A DNA stretch of 64,000 nucleotides from QHXW01 sp963768075 (GCA_963768075.1 CAVYHD010000051.1:186001-250000); one strand, 5' to 3'; counted from the stretch's first letter, positions 35,117 to 44,188 are shown. Notes: generated from the sequence alone by a model not told the origin. Numbers and translations: made by a program.

Positions 35117-36879
35117 GTGCCTTTGTTCAACCGCGGCATGACCCGAGGCGCTTGCGTACTCGCCCTTATCATGATTGCACCCCTTCCGCGCTTGGAGAGT
35201 CAGAAACCTCAGGTTGCGGGTTCCGAAGCTACCTTTCGCACCGACGTGGATGTGCTCTCTGTTGCCGTCCGGGTGACCGACCGCAAGGATAATGAGATTC
35301 ACGGCTTAACTGCCGATCGGTTTTCATTGTTCGAGGACGGCATTCTGCAAAAGATCTCGTTCTTCGCCTCGGAGGAGGAACCTGTCAGCCTGGGGATCCT
35401 CCTGGATGTGAGCAGCAGCATGGCGTCGACGGGAAAACTCGATCACGCCAAAGACGCACTGTCTCCCCTGATCCGCGCTATACGTCCCGAAGATGAAATG
35501 TTCTACCTGCGCTTCCATCGGCAAGTAGAAAGGATTGTAGACTTCACCAGCGACCAGCGAAGTATTGTCTCCGCGATCGCCAAGACCGGCGCAACGCAGG
35601 ATGGCACCAGCTTGTACGACGCGGTCGCGAGAGCGCTTTGCTACATGCGGAGCGCCCACCACCACAGGCGGGCGTTACTGGTGGTAACAGATGGCGCGGA
35701 CCAGCACAGTCATCGGTCACTGGAGGAACTAATCCCAATTGTTCAGGCGTCACAGGCTCAGGTGTTCATCATCGGCTACTTCGGCAACGAAGAGTATGAC
35801 TTGTACCGAAGTTCTCGCAACCGGAATCACGCTGGTAACCAACCAGGAGATCGACAACCCGGTTTCGGTCTTCAAACAGTTGGCAAAAGAGTCGGGCGCC
35901 GAGTCCTTCTTCCCGGCATCACTTGCCAAGCTTCAGGAGGCAGTCGATGCCGTGGCGCATCAACTTCGGACGCAATATACACTGGCTTATTATCCCAAGT
36001 CTAACTCGGCCGGGTTCCGTCACATCGAAGTGAAAGTAGCGCAATCTGGCACCCGGGTCCGGACGCGTAGCGGTTTCGGACGAGCGGAACACACCCTAGC
36101 CGAGGGGTCTCCCGAACAATCGACCGGTTGCGAACATGAACAGCTCAGGCCATATCCGTACGAATCCAAAATTACGCTCAAGAACGGTTGTACCGTTTAC
36201 TACGAAGATTTCCAGAACGAAGCCAGCGGATGGCCCAGCAAGGAGCGCTACCATTACGTGGCCGGAACGTACCAGATCGTCAGTACGAAGCATCTGGCGA
36301 TGGAATACACCTATTCACTTGCGCCAGGCCATTTTCCAATCGGAGACATCGGAAGCGCCGATCCGGCTGAAGGCGTGCTGGTTGCCAACGGGCCGTGGTT
36401 TGGCGACTTGAATGCTTCGGTCAGTGTGGAGTTGAAGTCTACCGGAGTAGCCGCGGATCTGGCGGCCGCGGCCGGGCTGGTCTTTCGCCTCAATGATCGC
36501 GGATACTAGATACTATGCCCTTATCGTCAGCCGTGCCGCCTCCGGATCTCGCAAGATCGCGTTTAAGCTTGTAAAGAAATACCACTTTGAAACAACAGCG
36601 CGGGATCTTCTGCCCTGGACAGAATTTCCGCTCAGTGATTTGATTGGGGGACCTCAAGAGAAGATCTCGGTCCGATGCAGGAACGCGGTCATCACGATCC
36701 TTCTCCAAGGCCACCCAGTGGCCAAATTTGAAGACCGCGACTTCGCTGAAGGGTTAGTGGGAATGATCCTTTACGGAACGGGAAGCGCTGTTTTCCGGGA
36801 CCTGCTGGCCGATGAGGGGTGCGATGGCCGGCGAGCGATGCTGCTCGGTCTCGAGCCAAGACCCCCTAGCAGTAATTAA
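35117..36879 (+). pseudogene. VWFA protein of the acidobacterial type, split by two frameshifts
   Basis: Three consecutive frames together encode one protein. The first (35117 to about 35812) has a signal-like N-terminus and a von Willebrand A domain (VSLGILLDVSSSMAS, MIDAS residues Asp97-Ser99-Ser101; LLVVTDGADQHS). The second (about 35813-36508) continues it (NPVSVFKQLAKESGAESFFPAS; AHQLRTQYTLAYYPKSN, typical of VWFA-related acidobacterial proteins). It then enters a DUF1080/lectin-like domain (YYEDFQNEASGWPSKERYHYVAGTYQI). The third (36509-36879) finishes that domain. The second break is caused by a 7-bp tandem duplication GATACTA at 36502-36515; without one copy the text reads RLNDRGYYALIVS. 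The first break looks like a single extra base near 35813. It follows the DUF1501 gene. GTG 35117 fits the -10 spacing. Either a recent pseudogene or assembly errors. Confidence 0.75.
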
Positions 36880-36921
36880 ATATCTGTTGATCCAATCGGC
36901 GCAGCCAACCCATTTAGTGCA

Positions 36922-37146
36922 TCAGGAGCCAGCTCGATCCACGCGCCCCGCGGCAAACTCGTGGAATGAGGTCATCAGATCGCCCCACCAAAGCCCGCTG
37001 GTGCGAATGAACGCCGTGCCCTGCTGGCCGTGGCGCACGGGATGATCGGGTCGCAGCGGTGCCCAACCTGAGTGGCGCGCCGTGACTCGCGCTCCCGTAA
37101 GCACGTTTTCAAACAGAACCTCCACATGCGTGGTTTCGTGACGCTA
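36922..37146 (-). pseudogene. Remnant resembling the C-terminus of an SRPBCC/AHSA1-family protein
   Basis: A minus-strand frame of about 70 residues, bounded upstream by an in-frame TAG. It reads HVEVLFENVLTGARVTARHSGW and then LRPDHPVRHGQQG and TSGLWWGDLMTSFHEFA. This resembles the last third of SRPBCC/Hsp90-activator-like proteins (ligand-binding helix-grip fold). The N-terminal two thirds are absent, and no promoter or ribosome-binding site precedes it. I recognise the family by motif memory only. It lies in the 326-bp gap between the VWFA gene and the oxidoreductase. The rest of that gap shows nothing else. Confidence 0.35.
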
Positions 37147-37205
37147 TTTGCGATTCACGGCATCCGCGTTCATATGCATGAATCTGCGACCTATCGGCGT
37201 ATAAT

Positions 37206-38570
37206 TCACTGCGCCGCCTCCACCCCTTTCGTGGTCACGTAATACTTCACCAGCATGTTCGTCTTCTCCCACTCAGGCACACTTTGTGGCGAATTCAAGT
37301 ACTCGAAAAACTTGTTCGTGACGTCAGCAAAATGCTCCCGATCGCTGCGGAGATTCTTCGGAATCACAACATGCGCCTCCCCGGCCGACTCCACCAGTGC
37401 CACGCCCGGGTACGGCCCCTGCAGCGCGTTCACTTTTTGTTTGACCGCGGCGAACACCTGAGATCGCAACGCGGCGGAGTCCGGCACAACATATACCTCT
37501 GGAAGGTACCCCTCGGCCTTCCCTTGCCGGATCTCGACGCGAGCCTTTGTCCCGCGAAATGTGGCCTCATAAGTGTCGCCCGATCCCTCCGGCGCTTGCC
37601 AATTCCATAGGATGTCGAGCTTGACGTGAACACCGCGCACTGTGTAGTGAACGGAATTGTTGCAGTAGTATTCGAGCTTGCCGTCCTTGACGCTCCCCGC
37701 GAGGAACCGCGGAAACTCCGGCTCGCCAGTGACGCGCTGGAAATCCGCTTGGGAGATAACGGTCGGCCAATGCCGCCCGCCGAGGACGTGCACATCGGTC
37801 CTGTAGTCCATCTTGTCCGGAAACGCCGTCCACTGCACCAGGTCGACCACGTGAGTGCCCACGTCCGCCAAGCCCTCGCCGGTCTCCGCAACGTCGAAGA
37901 ACCACGCGGGCCGACGGAGCGGCACCCCCGCCACCACTTTCATCAAGTGATGCGCGCTCCTCGCCGATATGCCCGGATCGCTGTCGCTTCCCGCAATGAG
38001 TTTTCCGAACACGTCCGCATCGTCCACAAACTCCCGCTGCAGAATCGAACCGATCTCATATCGTTCGGTCATGATGTCGTACGCGACCAGGTGTTTGGCT
38101 TGAGCCTCATCCAGCGCGTGTTCCACCTTCGGCAGATCGGCTGACCTGATGATCCATGGCTTGTCGCCAAGGACGTTCAATCCTGCGTCCACCGAAGCCG
38201 CAATGCGATCGATCTTGGGCCGGTTTCGGCCGGAGATGATGACCATATTCCCCGGGCGATCCCGCAGCATGCGCTCGAAGAAATCCGGACCCGTGTGCAG
38301 CTCGATTTCCCATGCAGTCGGTTTCTCCTTGCGGGTATTGAAGCGTTCGATCCGCTGGAGATAATCCAGCGCCTCTGGGCCGAGCGGCGCATAGACCGAC
38401 ACCTGCTTTGCGAGCGATGGGTACATGTCTTCCTGAATGAGGGCGGCGTGGAAATGGCCAGGATCCAACACAATGAGTTTCGCTTGCTTCGTGGCATCGG
38501 CCCCGTAGAGGAACAGACCGGACAAGACAGCCAGGCAGGCCAAGATGGCTAAGAAAATAAAGCGTCGCAT
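37206..38570 (-). CDS. Exported Gfo/Idh/MocA-like oxidoreductase
   Basis: A 454-residue protein with an N-terminal hydrophobic signal or anchor (MRRFIFLAILACLAVLSGLFLYGADA). ATG 38570 is chosen because it begins this signal. The nucleotide-binding half has KLIVLDPGHFHAALIQEDMY instead of the usual GxGxxG, then NMVIISGRNRPKIDRIAASVDAGLNVLGDKPW, where DKP stands for the EKP motif. This matches the group described as putative oxidoreductases with their own C-terminal domain. The second half (GEGLADVGTHVVDLVQWTAFP; VHVKLDILWNWQAPEGSGDTYEATFRGTKARVEI) fits that domain. The family usually acts on sugars or sugar-like polyols with NAD(P); export suggests tightly bound cofactor. It lies 92 bp after a glucoamylase-family gene, with an inverted repeat between them. 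Confidence 0.85.
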   Translation of the reverse strand: MRRFIFLAILACLAVLSGLFLYGADATKQAKLIVLDPGHFHAALIQEDMYPSLAKQVSVYAPLGPEALDYLQRIERFNTRKEKPTAWEIELHTGPDFFERMLRDRPGNMVIISGRNRPKIDRIAASVDAGLNVLGDKPWIIRSADLPKVEHALDEAQAKHLVAYDIMTERYEIGSILQREFVDDADVFGKLIAGSDSDPGISARSAHHLMKVVAGVPLRRPAWFFDVAETGEGLADVGTHVVDLVQWTAFPDKMDYRTDVHVLGGRHWPTVISQADFQRVTGEPEFPRFLAGSVKDGKLEYYCNNSVHYTVRGVHVKLDILWNWQAPEGSGDTYEATFRGTKARVEIRQGKAEGYLPEVYVVPDSAALRSQVFAAVKQKVNALQGPYPGVALVESAGEAHVVIPKNLRSDREHFADVTNKFFEYLNSPQSVPEWEKTNMLVKYYVTTKGVEAAQ

Positions 38571-38595
38571 GAATCTACTATTCTGCCTCAGTCTC

Positions 38596-38613
38596 GGTCC
38601 GTATTTGCGGACC
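38596..38613. promoter_or_regulatory. Inverted repeat upstream of the oxidoreductase gene
   Basis: GGTCCG (38596-38601), 6-nt loop, CGGACC (38608-38613), perfect over 6 bp and located 26 bp before the start codon on the minus strand. No T-run follows, so an operator or an mRNA hairpin is more likely than a terminator. Confidence 0.3.
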
Positions 38614-38662
38614 TTCCGCGAATTCGGCATTGGGCCGCTGGAGTCAAAACCCGCTCTTAAGG

Positions 38663-40012
38663 CTAGAGAGGTTCCTGGTCGAGCCAGCCGTCGCGAAAGC
38701 CTGCGCAACGGAGTCCCGCCACGATATAGGAGCATTTTCGGATAGTCTTCCAGATAAGCTCCGATTGAAAGTTTTCAATCATTAGAATGATAGGCCCTTG
38801 ATTCAAGCCGAAGACCCAAGGAGATACCCAGCCGTGCGGATTTCTGCTGGTCTCCGGATAGGTAGCATTAAAACTGGCGTCCATTCCATACGGGCTGTGC
38901 TCGTTCAAGTTGAGACGTTCAAGAGCATGACGAACCGTGTCGATCACAATCTCAGGCGCGAAGGGGAGAGACGCGACTACCGCCCAGGGCGAAATGGTGC
39001 CGTCGTCTGGGCCGAATGGCGCTCCTCTTGCCGCGTAGTTGTAGAAGACTCTTCGGACACCGTTGATGTCGATAACGGCGGGCCCGGGTCCGTCGCTCGC
39101 GGTTAATCCCCAACCGTATTTATGATAGTGAGCGAATCGCAGTGGATTAGCGATTCCATATTGCTGTTGAACGTACGTGGCCCGGCGGCTGTTTTCAAAA
39201 TAGTCAATCCCCGTCTTTCGATTGAAGTCGTCATGTATGCCACGGAAATCCAGCCACATGTGAGACATCTGATGAATAAAAAGCGGTCCGGCGTACAGAT
39301 GTTTGATGCCGTAGAGTTCCTTCCATTCAAAAGTCGAGAGCCATTCGCGGTAGCCTTTCGGATCGATAGGGAACGTAGGCGATCCTAGGGCCAGCATGTA
39401 AAGAATTAGAGCCTCGCTATAGCGCGTATCCCATCGGTATTGAAGAAACCCCGACTCCGGCTTCCAGCCGTGACAGATCGTTGTCCCTCCATTCAAAGCC
39501 CATTGCCAATCAACGCGGCGGTAAAGATTTTCAGCGATTTCCCGTATCTCGCCCTCCGCTTCACTCTTCGCGGCGAAATAGCTTGCCGCTGTAAGCACAC
39601 CAGCCATGAATATGGCAGTATCAATCGTTGATAATTCGCATTGCCAGGCCCGGCGGCCGGTCTCCATGTCGAGGAAGTGGTAGTAGAACCCCTTGTATCC
39701 TGTGGCATCTGCTTCTGGACCCTGATGGCTCGATTGAAAGAACCTCAAAACCATTAGAGTTCTGTCGACGGCTTCCAGTCGTGATAGTAAGCCTCGCTCT
39801 GCGGCCACAATGTAGACGCTGAGCCCCATGCCCACAGCCGCGATGCTCGAAGGCCATCCAGGTTGGTTCTTATCCGCGATCAGGCCGTTTTGAGGGTTAA
39901 CCTCATTACGAAAATAATCGAATGTGTCAGACCGGAGACCCTCAAGCATTTCCGATTCCGTCCACTGCGGATTCGAATTGGATAACACTCGATTTGTTAG
40001 TGGCGCTTTCAT
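38663..40012 (-). CDS. Glucoamylase-family (alpha/alpha-barrel) hydrolase
   Basis: A 449-residue protein matching the bacterial glucoamylase-like family, which includes the hydrolases related to cyclic beta-1,2-glucan enzymes. Landmarks are LEGLRSDTFDYFRNEVNPQNGLIADKN (near residue 24), SIAAVGMGLSVYIVAAERG, TGYKGFYYHFLDMETGRRAWQCELSTIDTAIFMAG (about 104-138), FIHQMSHMWLDFRGI and WGLTASDGPG. The C-terminal part has YGMDASFNATYP and GWVSPWVFGLNQGPIILMIEN. No signal peptide is visible, so it may act in the cytoplasm on imported oligosaccharides. The exact glucan linkage is uncertain; the family includes beta-1,2-glucan-active members. It is upstream of the exported oxidoreductase on the same strand. 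Confidence 0.85.
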   Translation of the reverse strand: MKAPLTNRVLSNSNPQWTESEMLEGLRSDTFDYFRNEVNPQNGLIADKNQPGWPSSIAAVGMGLSVYIVAAERGLLSRLEAVDRTLMVLRFFQSSHQGPEADATGYKGFYYHFLDMETGRRAWQCELSTIDTAIFMAGVLTAASYFAAKSEAEGEIREIAENLYRRVDWQWALNGGTTICHGWKPESGFLQYRWDTRYSEALILYMLALGSPTFPIDPKGYREWLSTFEWKELYGIKHLYAGPLFIHQMSHMWLDFRGIHDDFNRKTGIDYFENSRRATYVQQQYGIANPLRFAHYHKYGWGLTASDGPGPAVIDINGVRRVFYNYAARGAPFGPDDGTISPWAVVASLPFAPEIVIDTVRHALERLNLNEHSPYGMDASFNATYPETSRNPHGWVSPWVFGLNQGPIILMIENFQSELIWKTIRKCSYIVAGLRCAGFRDGWLDQEPL

Positions 40013-40145
40013 GAGCGTCGGTTCACGTTGCGCCGGCAGGGGCGCCCGCCAGATCTATTCCCCCGGTTCTTGGGTTCAGAGTTGCGCTTGTTTCCGCAGA
40101 GTGGAAGCCGTTCGAGGTGTTCAACCTGCGAGGTGCCTACGCAGT

Positions 40146-40164
40146 CCGATTCTCCCATAATCGG
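40146..40164. promoter_or_regulatory. Inverted repeat in the glucoamylase-MFS intergenic region
   Basis: CCGATT (40146-40151), 7-nt spacer, AATCGG (40159-40164), perfect. It is one of two such repeats with 7-nt spacers between the divergent glucoamylase and MFS genes; a candidate operator. Confidence 0.3.
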
Positions 40165-40196
40165 CCAAAGCTGGCGTGGATCTGCGTCGATTCTTT

Positions 40197-40217
40197 CGAT
40201 CCGGACGGTGCGGATCG
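40197..40217. promoter_or_regulatory. Second inverted repeat upstream of the MFS gene
   Basis: CGATCCG (40197-40203), 7-nt spacer, CGGATCG (40211-40217), perfect over 7 bp. It lies 27 bp upstream of the proposed -35 of the MFS promoter. It has the same geometry as the repeat at 40146-40164. Confidence 0.35.
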
Positions 40218-40243
40218 GTGCCAGCGCTACGTCCTCTGATGTC

Positions 40244-40273
40244 CTGAATGGCGTCGCTTGAATCCGTTATGAT
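40244..40273 (+). promoter_or_regulatory. Probable MFS promoter
   Basis: CTGAAT (40244-40249, weak -35), 18-nt spacer, TATGAT (40268-40273, five of six). The ATG is 18 nt further on and has no Shine-Dalgarno, so the leader would be about 10-12 nt. Confidence 0.4.
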
Positions 40274-40291
40274 GTTCACTCGCGTTGCCGC

Positions 40292-41599
40292 ATGAGTAAA
40301 TTGCCCGGGCAGTCTGCCAATCGTCTCGACACCCCGCGACTGATCGTCGTCGCTCTTTTATTCAGTTTCAGCTTAATCAGCTATTTCGATCGCACCATAA
40401 TGTCGATTGCCGGCCCCCAGCTGATGCGGGATTTTGCGATCTCCCCCACGCAGATGGGCGCCATTTATTCGGCGTTCATTCTTGGTTATGCCCTTCTGAT
40501 GATTCCCGGAGGCCACCTGTCGGATCGGCTCGGTTCCCGCCTCACGCTGGCGCTCATGGGCGCATTCTCGGCCGCGTTCACCGGTTTGATTGTGTTCGCC
40601 GGCAAGCCTGGCCTTGGGGCATACATTGGCATCGTGCCGGCCCTGTTCGCCATCCGGCTAGGGTTGGGTGTCGTGACCGCTCCGCTTTATCCGGCATGCG
40701 CGCGAATGACGGCAAACTGGATTCCTGTGGTTTACCACGCTCGCGTCCAGGGGTTCATTATCGCGGGATCATCGGCTGGCGCAGCAATTTCGCCGTTGCT
40801 TTTTACCTGGATGGTGTTGCAGTTTCGCTGGCGCATTTCCTTCATTATGGCCGCGTGCGCCACCGCGGCTCTCGGCATCGTCTGGCTCTGGTATGCGCGC
40901 GACTACCCTCCGGTGATGACTCGCCCGCCTCACAGCAGAACGGAACTTGACCGTGGCGCGTGGACAAAGCTCTTCGCCGATCGAAACCTGATGCTGTTGA
41001 CCTTCGCATATGGGACGCTCGGCTATTTTCAGTACATATTCTTCTATTGGATTTACTACTACTTTGGTGAGGTCCTCCACCTGGGTGCGCAAAGCAGCGC
41101 GAAATACACCACGCTCCTTTTTCTAACCGAGGGCACTATCATGCCGGTTGGCGGCCTGGTTTCCGACCACCTGACGCGCAGGTACGGTGCACAGTTCGGA
41201 CGCCGCATCGTCCCCATGCTTGGATTAACGATAAGCGCGGTGTTCACTTACGCCGGTACCGTCGCTTCCGGCGCCGGTGCGGTGGTTACCTGCCTGTCTC
41301 TCGCCTTCGGCCTGGCAGCCTGCTGTGAAGGACCCTTTTGGGCATGCGTGACAGAGATGGCTGGCGAGCGAGTGGGTACCGCCTCCAGCATTCTCAACAC
41401 TGGAGCTCAGATCGGTGGATTCTTCGCACCGATCCTTACTCCCTACATTGCCTCCCGCGCCGGGTGGTCCTGGGGATTGTACGCGGGCGGCCTGGTAGCC
41501 ATGTCAGGGGTTCTTGCCATCTATCTGGCCGACGTCCGTCCGGGCAAACATACCGGCGATACCGCCACCGGTGCACCGCCTCCAGAGCCAATCCCATAA
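40292..41599 (+). CDS. MFS transporter, ACS-type (sugar-acid/organic anion symporter)
   Basis: A 435-residue major-facilitator protein with 12 predicted membrane spans. It opens with RLIVVALLFSFSLISYFDRTIMSIAGPQLMRDFAISPTQMG, characteristic of the anion:cation symporter group (hexuronate, galactonate and related importers). The loop 2-3 motif GGHLSDRLGSR is present near residue 73. A central cytoplasmic loop (PPVMTRPPHSRTELDRGAWTKL) separates two six-span halves. The C-terminus ends in a short Pro-rich tail. Sugar-acid uptake would fit the enolase-superfamily enzyme 2.6 kb away, but the two are separated by a TPR gene on the other strand. It is a single-gene unit with its own promoter and two upstream inverted repeats. 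Confidence 0.88.
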   Translation: MSKLPGQSANRLDTPRLIVVALLFSFSLISYFDRTIMSIAGPQLMRDFAISPTQMGAIYSAFILGYALLMIPGGHLSDRLGSRLTLALMGAFSAAFTGLIVFAGKPGLGAYIGIVPALFAIRLGLGVVTAPLYPACARMTANWIPVVYHARVQGFIIAGSSAGAAISPLLFTWMVLQFRWRISFIMAACATAALGIVWLWYARDYPPVMTRPPHSRTELDRGAWTKLFADRNLMLLTFAYGTLGYFQYIFFYWIYYYFGEVLHLGAQSSAKYTTLLFLTEGTIMPVGGLVSDHLTRRYGAQFGRRIVPMLGLTISAVFTYAGTVASGAGAVVTCLSLAFGLAACCEGPFWACVTEMAGERVGTASSILNTGAQIGGFFAPILTPYIASRAGWSWGLYAGGLVAMSGVLAIYLADVRPGKHTGDTATGAPPPEPIP

Positions 41600-41613
41600 A
41601 GCGGAAAACGCTC

Positions 41614-43158
41614 TTACCGCAATGCTTCTCGCGCGCCTGCATGTTGGGGATCACACTTCAGCGCAGTGCGGAACTCTGCCAGCGCTTCTTCTCGCCCACC
41701 TGAACGGAGCAGCGCGCGGCCCAACTGATAGTGGGCTTCTGCCCACTCGGGTGCCAGCCGGATAGCCTCGCGAAAGCTGCTGATCGCTCCGGTAACATCC
41801 CCCGTCTCAAGCAGCGCACCGGCAAGATTGAAGTGGGCCTCGCCTAAATGCGGGGCCATGGCAACCGCTTTCCTGAAGTGTTCAATCGCTGCTTCATATT
41901 CGTGCTTTTCCGCCAACACGACTCCCGCTCGAATGTCGCCCAGCGCCAGATCACGATTGACCTCGGCCTCCCGAATCTGTTGCACTTTTGCGAACTGCTC
42001 ACGCGATGCCGCAGTGTCGCCCTGCTGGCGTGCCAGGTTGGCCAAAGCGTAGCGCGCCTCTACTAGATTGGGATCGAGCCGCACGGCGGTTTCCAGGGCG
42101 GCTCTCTGCTCCTCTGTTTTGCCCATTTCACGGAGTACCCGGCTCATCTCGAGATATGACCCGGCGGCTTTGGGATTTAGCTCGATGGACACTTTCAATT
42201 CGCGGAGGGCCGCGTCCCGTTCCCCTACACTGCCGAACAGTCTGCCGCGCTCGAAATGCAAAGCGGCATCACGCGGATGGCGTTGCAATGCCGAGTCGAG
42301 CACGCTCCTCGCGTCGTCCAACGCCTGGGTCTTGACCAGCGCCCTTGCAAGATGCAGAGCCGCGTCCACGTTGGCCGGGGCCGACTGAATGGCGCTGCGG
42401 TACTCCCCGATTGCCTGCGCCGTCTGATTCTCGTTTTCCTGCAACTCGCCAAGATTGATTCTGGCCTCCACAAGCCGCGGATCGAGATTCACCGCCTGCT
42501 CGAAGGCAGCTTTAGCGCCTCGCTGCGCGCCGCTCGCAAACAGTACCAGCCCCAACTGAAACTGGGCCTGCGCGGATTGTGGCTCCTCCCGCACCGCCTG
42601 CTGCAATTCGCGAAGCGCCTCGCTCACATGACCTAACTTGTAGAACACCGTCCCCAGATTCGTACGCGCGCCTGTCAGTGCTTGATCAATCTCGAGTGCC
42701 TGCCGGAGTTCGTCTCGCGACAGTTCCAGCCGGTTTTGCTCCATCAATACACGGCCGTAGAGCGCGTGCCCCTGAGGTAGGCGCGGCACCAGTGCGATCA
42801 CTCGGCGAACCTGCTGAGTCGCTCCCTTGAGGTCGCCAGAAGCCTCAAGCGCTAGGGCTAAATTGTAGCCGGCGCTCGGAAACTGTGCATTCGCGGCGAT
42901 GGCCTTCTGGAACGATTCGATCGCGGCCTTCAGATCGCCACGTTGACGCTGGATAACGCCCAGATCGTTCCAGGCTTCGGCGTAGCCTGCGTCGATTTCG
43001 ACCGCCCGCTTCAATTCGCGAATAGCGCCTTCGGGATCGTGCGCGCGGTAAAGCGCCATCCCCTGCTGGTGGTGCGTCTTCGCCGCGCCCTGGTCCTGCG
43101 CCTCGGTGGCGCGCGGACACAACACAAACAGACAAAGGACGGCAAGATTCCGCGACAT
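41614..43158 (-). CDS. Exported TPR-repeat protein
   Basis: A 514-residue protein with a signal peptide (MSRNLAVLCLFVLCPRATEAQ) and TPR repeats for the whole mature length. It starts GMALYRAHDPEGAIRELKRAVEIDAGYAEAWNDLGVIQRQRGDLKAAIESFQKAI and ends HYQLGRALLRSGGREEALAEFRTALKCD. No enzymatic motif was found. It converges on the MFS gene (14-bp gap) and is divergent from the AraC regulator, whose promoter region partly overlaps its own upstream region. No TonB receptor is adjacent here, unlike the other two TPR genes, so its partner is unclear. Confidence 0.85.
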   Translation of the reverse strand: MSRNLAVLCLFVLCPRATEAQDQGAAKTHHQQGMALYRAHDPEGAIRELKRAVEIDAGYAEAWNDLGVIQRQRGDLKAAIESFQKAIAANAQFPSAGYNLALALEASGDLKGATQQVRRVIALVPRLPQGHALYGRVLMEQNRLELSRDELRQALEIDQALTGARTNLGTVFYKLGHVSEALRELQQAVREEPQSAQAQFQLGLVLFASGAQRGAKAAFEQAVNLDPRLVEARINLGELQENENQTAQAIGEYRSAIQSAPANVDAALHLARALVKTQALDDARSVLDSALQRHPRDAALHFERGRLFGSVGERDAALRELKVSIELNPKAAGSYLEMSRVLREMGKTEEQRAALETAVRLDPNLVEARYALANLARQQGDTAASREQFAKVQQIREAEVNRDLALGDIRAGVVLAEKHEYEAAIEHFRKAVAMAPHLGEAHFNLAGALLETGDVTGAISSFREAIRLAPEWAEAHYQLGRALLRSGGREEALAEFRTALKCDPQHAGAREALR

Positions 43159-43171
43159 CCAGTTTCCTATC

Positions 43172-43201
43172 TTGACATGCGCCGGGGGGCGTGGATATAG
43201 T
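43172..43201 (+). promoter_or_regulatory. Strong promoter of the AraC-family gene
   Basis: TTGACA (43172-43177), 18-nt spacer, TATAGT (43196-43201, five of six). It overlaps a possible GTG start at 43191, so transcripts could not include that codon. The ATG at 43215, 13 nt after the -10 box, is the start. Confidence 0.65.
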
Positions 43202-43214
43202 CAACCATCACCCC

Positions 43215-44090
43215 ATGCTTGGCAAACGGGACGCTGTCCAGATCGGTACCAAATTTTGGTTTTCGCGCCAGGCGGAAATGTGCCTGCACCCGTTCAGCTA
43301 CCGGCCCGGCGACATGCATTCGCTGCCCCACACGCACGACGAGTACAACATCGTCTTCTGCCTGACTCCGGGCTTAAGTTTTTCCCTTCGCGGGCGCGTT
43401 GAAGCGCTCACACCAGGCGACGTGCTGGTGATCAACCCCGGGGAGGCGCACAACGGCCATTACGGCGAAAATGGAGTCGGCGCGCGGGGTCTGACGCTTC
43501 ACATTCCTGTGCGCTCCTTCAAGGAGATCCTGGCGAAGATGCGTTTTCCCGGCGATCTCGATCACAATCGGGTTTTGTTTCTCGACAAGACGGGCGATCC
43601 CTCTATTCCGCCCCTGGTTGAGGAGCTGATGCGCGAGATCGATCAGCGGCAAAGCGGCTACGACATGGTCGTGGACTCGATCGTTTTGCAGATCCTGGTG
43701 CACCTGTTCCGAAGCCAAATGCGGCCTTCGTTCGAACGCAACACGATGGAACAGGTCCGGCAGCTGCCTTCCTGGCAAATGGTGCGCACGCTTGAATACA
43801 TGAACGCCCGCGGCAAAAGCAGATTCAGCCTGGCGGAGCTTTGCGCCGACATCGGGACGAGCGCCTCACGCTTCATCCAGCTATTCAAGAATTCGGTGAG
43901 CAGCATGAGCCCGCACGTTTATTACAATCGCCTCATCGTCGACAAAGCCCAGAAGCTTTTGGCGGCCAACGATCTTTCTATCAAAGAGATCGCGTACCAA
44001 CTGGGATTTCAAAACGAAAGTCATTTCTGTAAAGTGTTCCGTACCTGCGCCGGCGTAACCCCTGGTAATTTCCGCCAACAGACCCGTTGA
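43215..44090 (+). CDS. AraC-family transcriptional regulator
   Basis: A 291-residue regulator from ATG 43215; a GTG at 43191 lies between the -35 and -10 boxes and is rejected. The N-terminal cupin-type sensor domain has PHTHDEYNIVFCLTPGLSFSLRG and LTPGDVLVINPGEAHNGH. The C-terminal double helix-turn-helix has FSLAELCADIGTSASRFIQLFKNSVSSMSPHVYYNRLIVDKAQKLLAANDLSIKEIAYQLGFQNESHFCKVFRTCAGVTPGNFR. The cupin probably binds a sugar or sugar acid. The next gene on the same strand is an enolase-superfamily enzyme with its own promoter, the most likely target. The leader is predicted to be very short. Confidence 0.93.
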   Translation: MLGKRDAVQIGTKFWFSRQAEMCLHPFSYRPGDMHSLPHTHDEYNIVFCLTPGLSFSLRGRVEALTPGDVLVINPGEAHNGHYGENGVGARGLTLHIPVRSFKEILAKMRFPGDLDHNRVLFLDKTGDPSIPPLVEELMREIDQRQSGYDMVVDSIVLQILVHLFRSQMRPSFERNTMEQVRQLPSWQMVRTLEYMNARGKSRFSLAELCADIGTSASRFIQLFKNSVSSMSPHVYYNRLIVDKAQKLLAANDLSIKEIAYQLGFQNESHFCKVFRTCAGVTPGNFRQQTR

Positions 44091-44147
44091 ATGTTCTGAA
44101 ATTGCACCGAAAGCCGGTATGCCGAGTAACCAGGACTTGAATTTTCT

Positions 44148-44176
44148 TTGATCCGCGTGCGCCGGCATCTTATGAT
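44148..44176 (+). promoter_or_regulatory. Promoter of the first enolase-superfamily gene
   Basis: TTGATC (44148-44153, four of six), 17-nt spacer, TATGAT (44171-44176, five of six). The ATG at 44189 follows only 12 nt after the -10 box and has no Shine-Dalgarno, implying a nearly leaderless transcript. Confidence 0.55.
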
Positions 44177-44188
44177 GGCGTCCTGCAC

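Noticed and set aside
35790..36516. Programmed ribosomal frameshifting in the VWFA gene
   Set aside because: No slippery heptamer with a following stem was found, and the second break is explained by an exact 7-bp tandem duplication.
43191..43214. GTG 43191 as start of the AraC regulator
   Set aside because: It falls between the -35 and -10 boxes of a strong promoter, so it would not be on the transcript; ATG 43215 is used.
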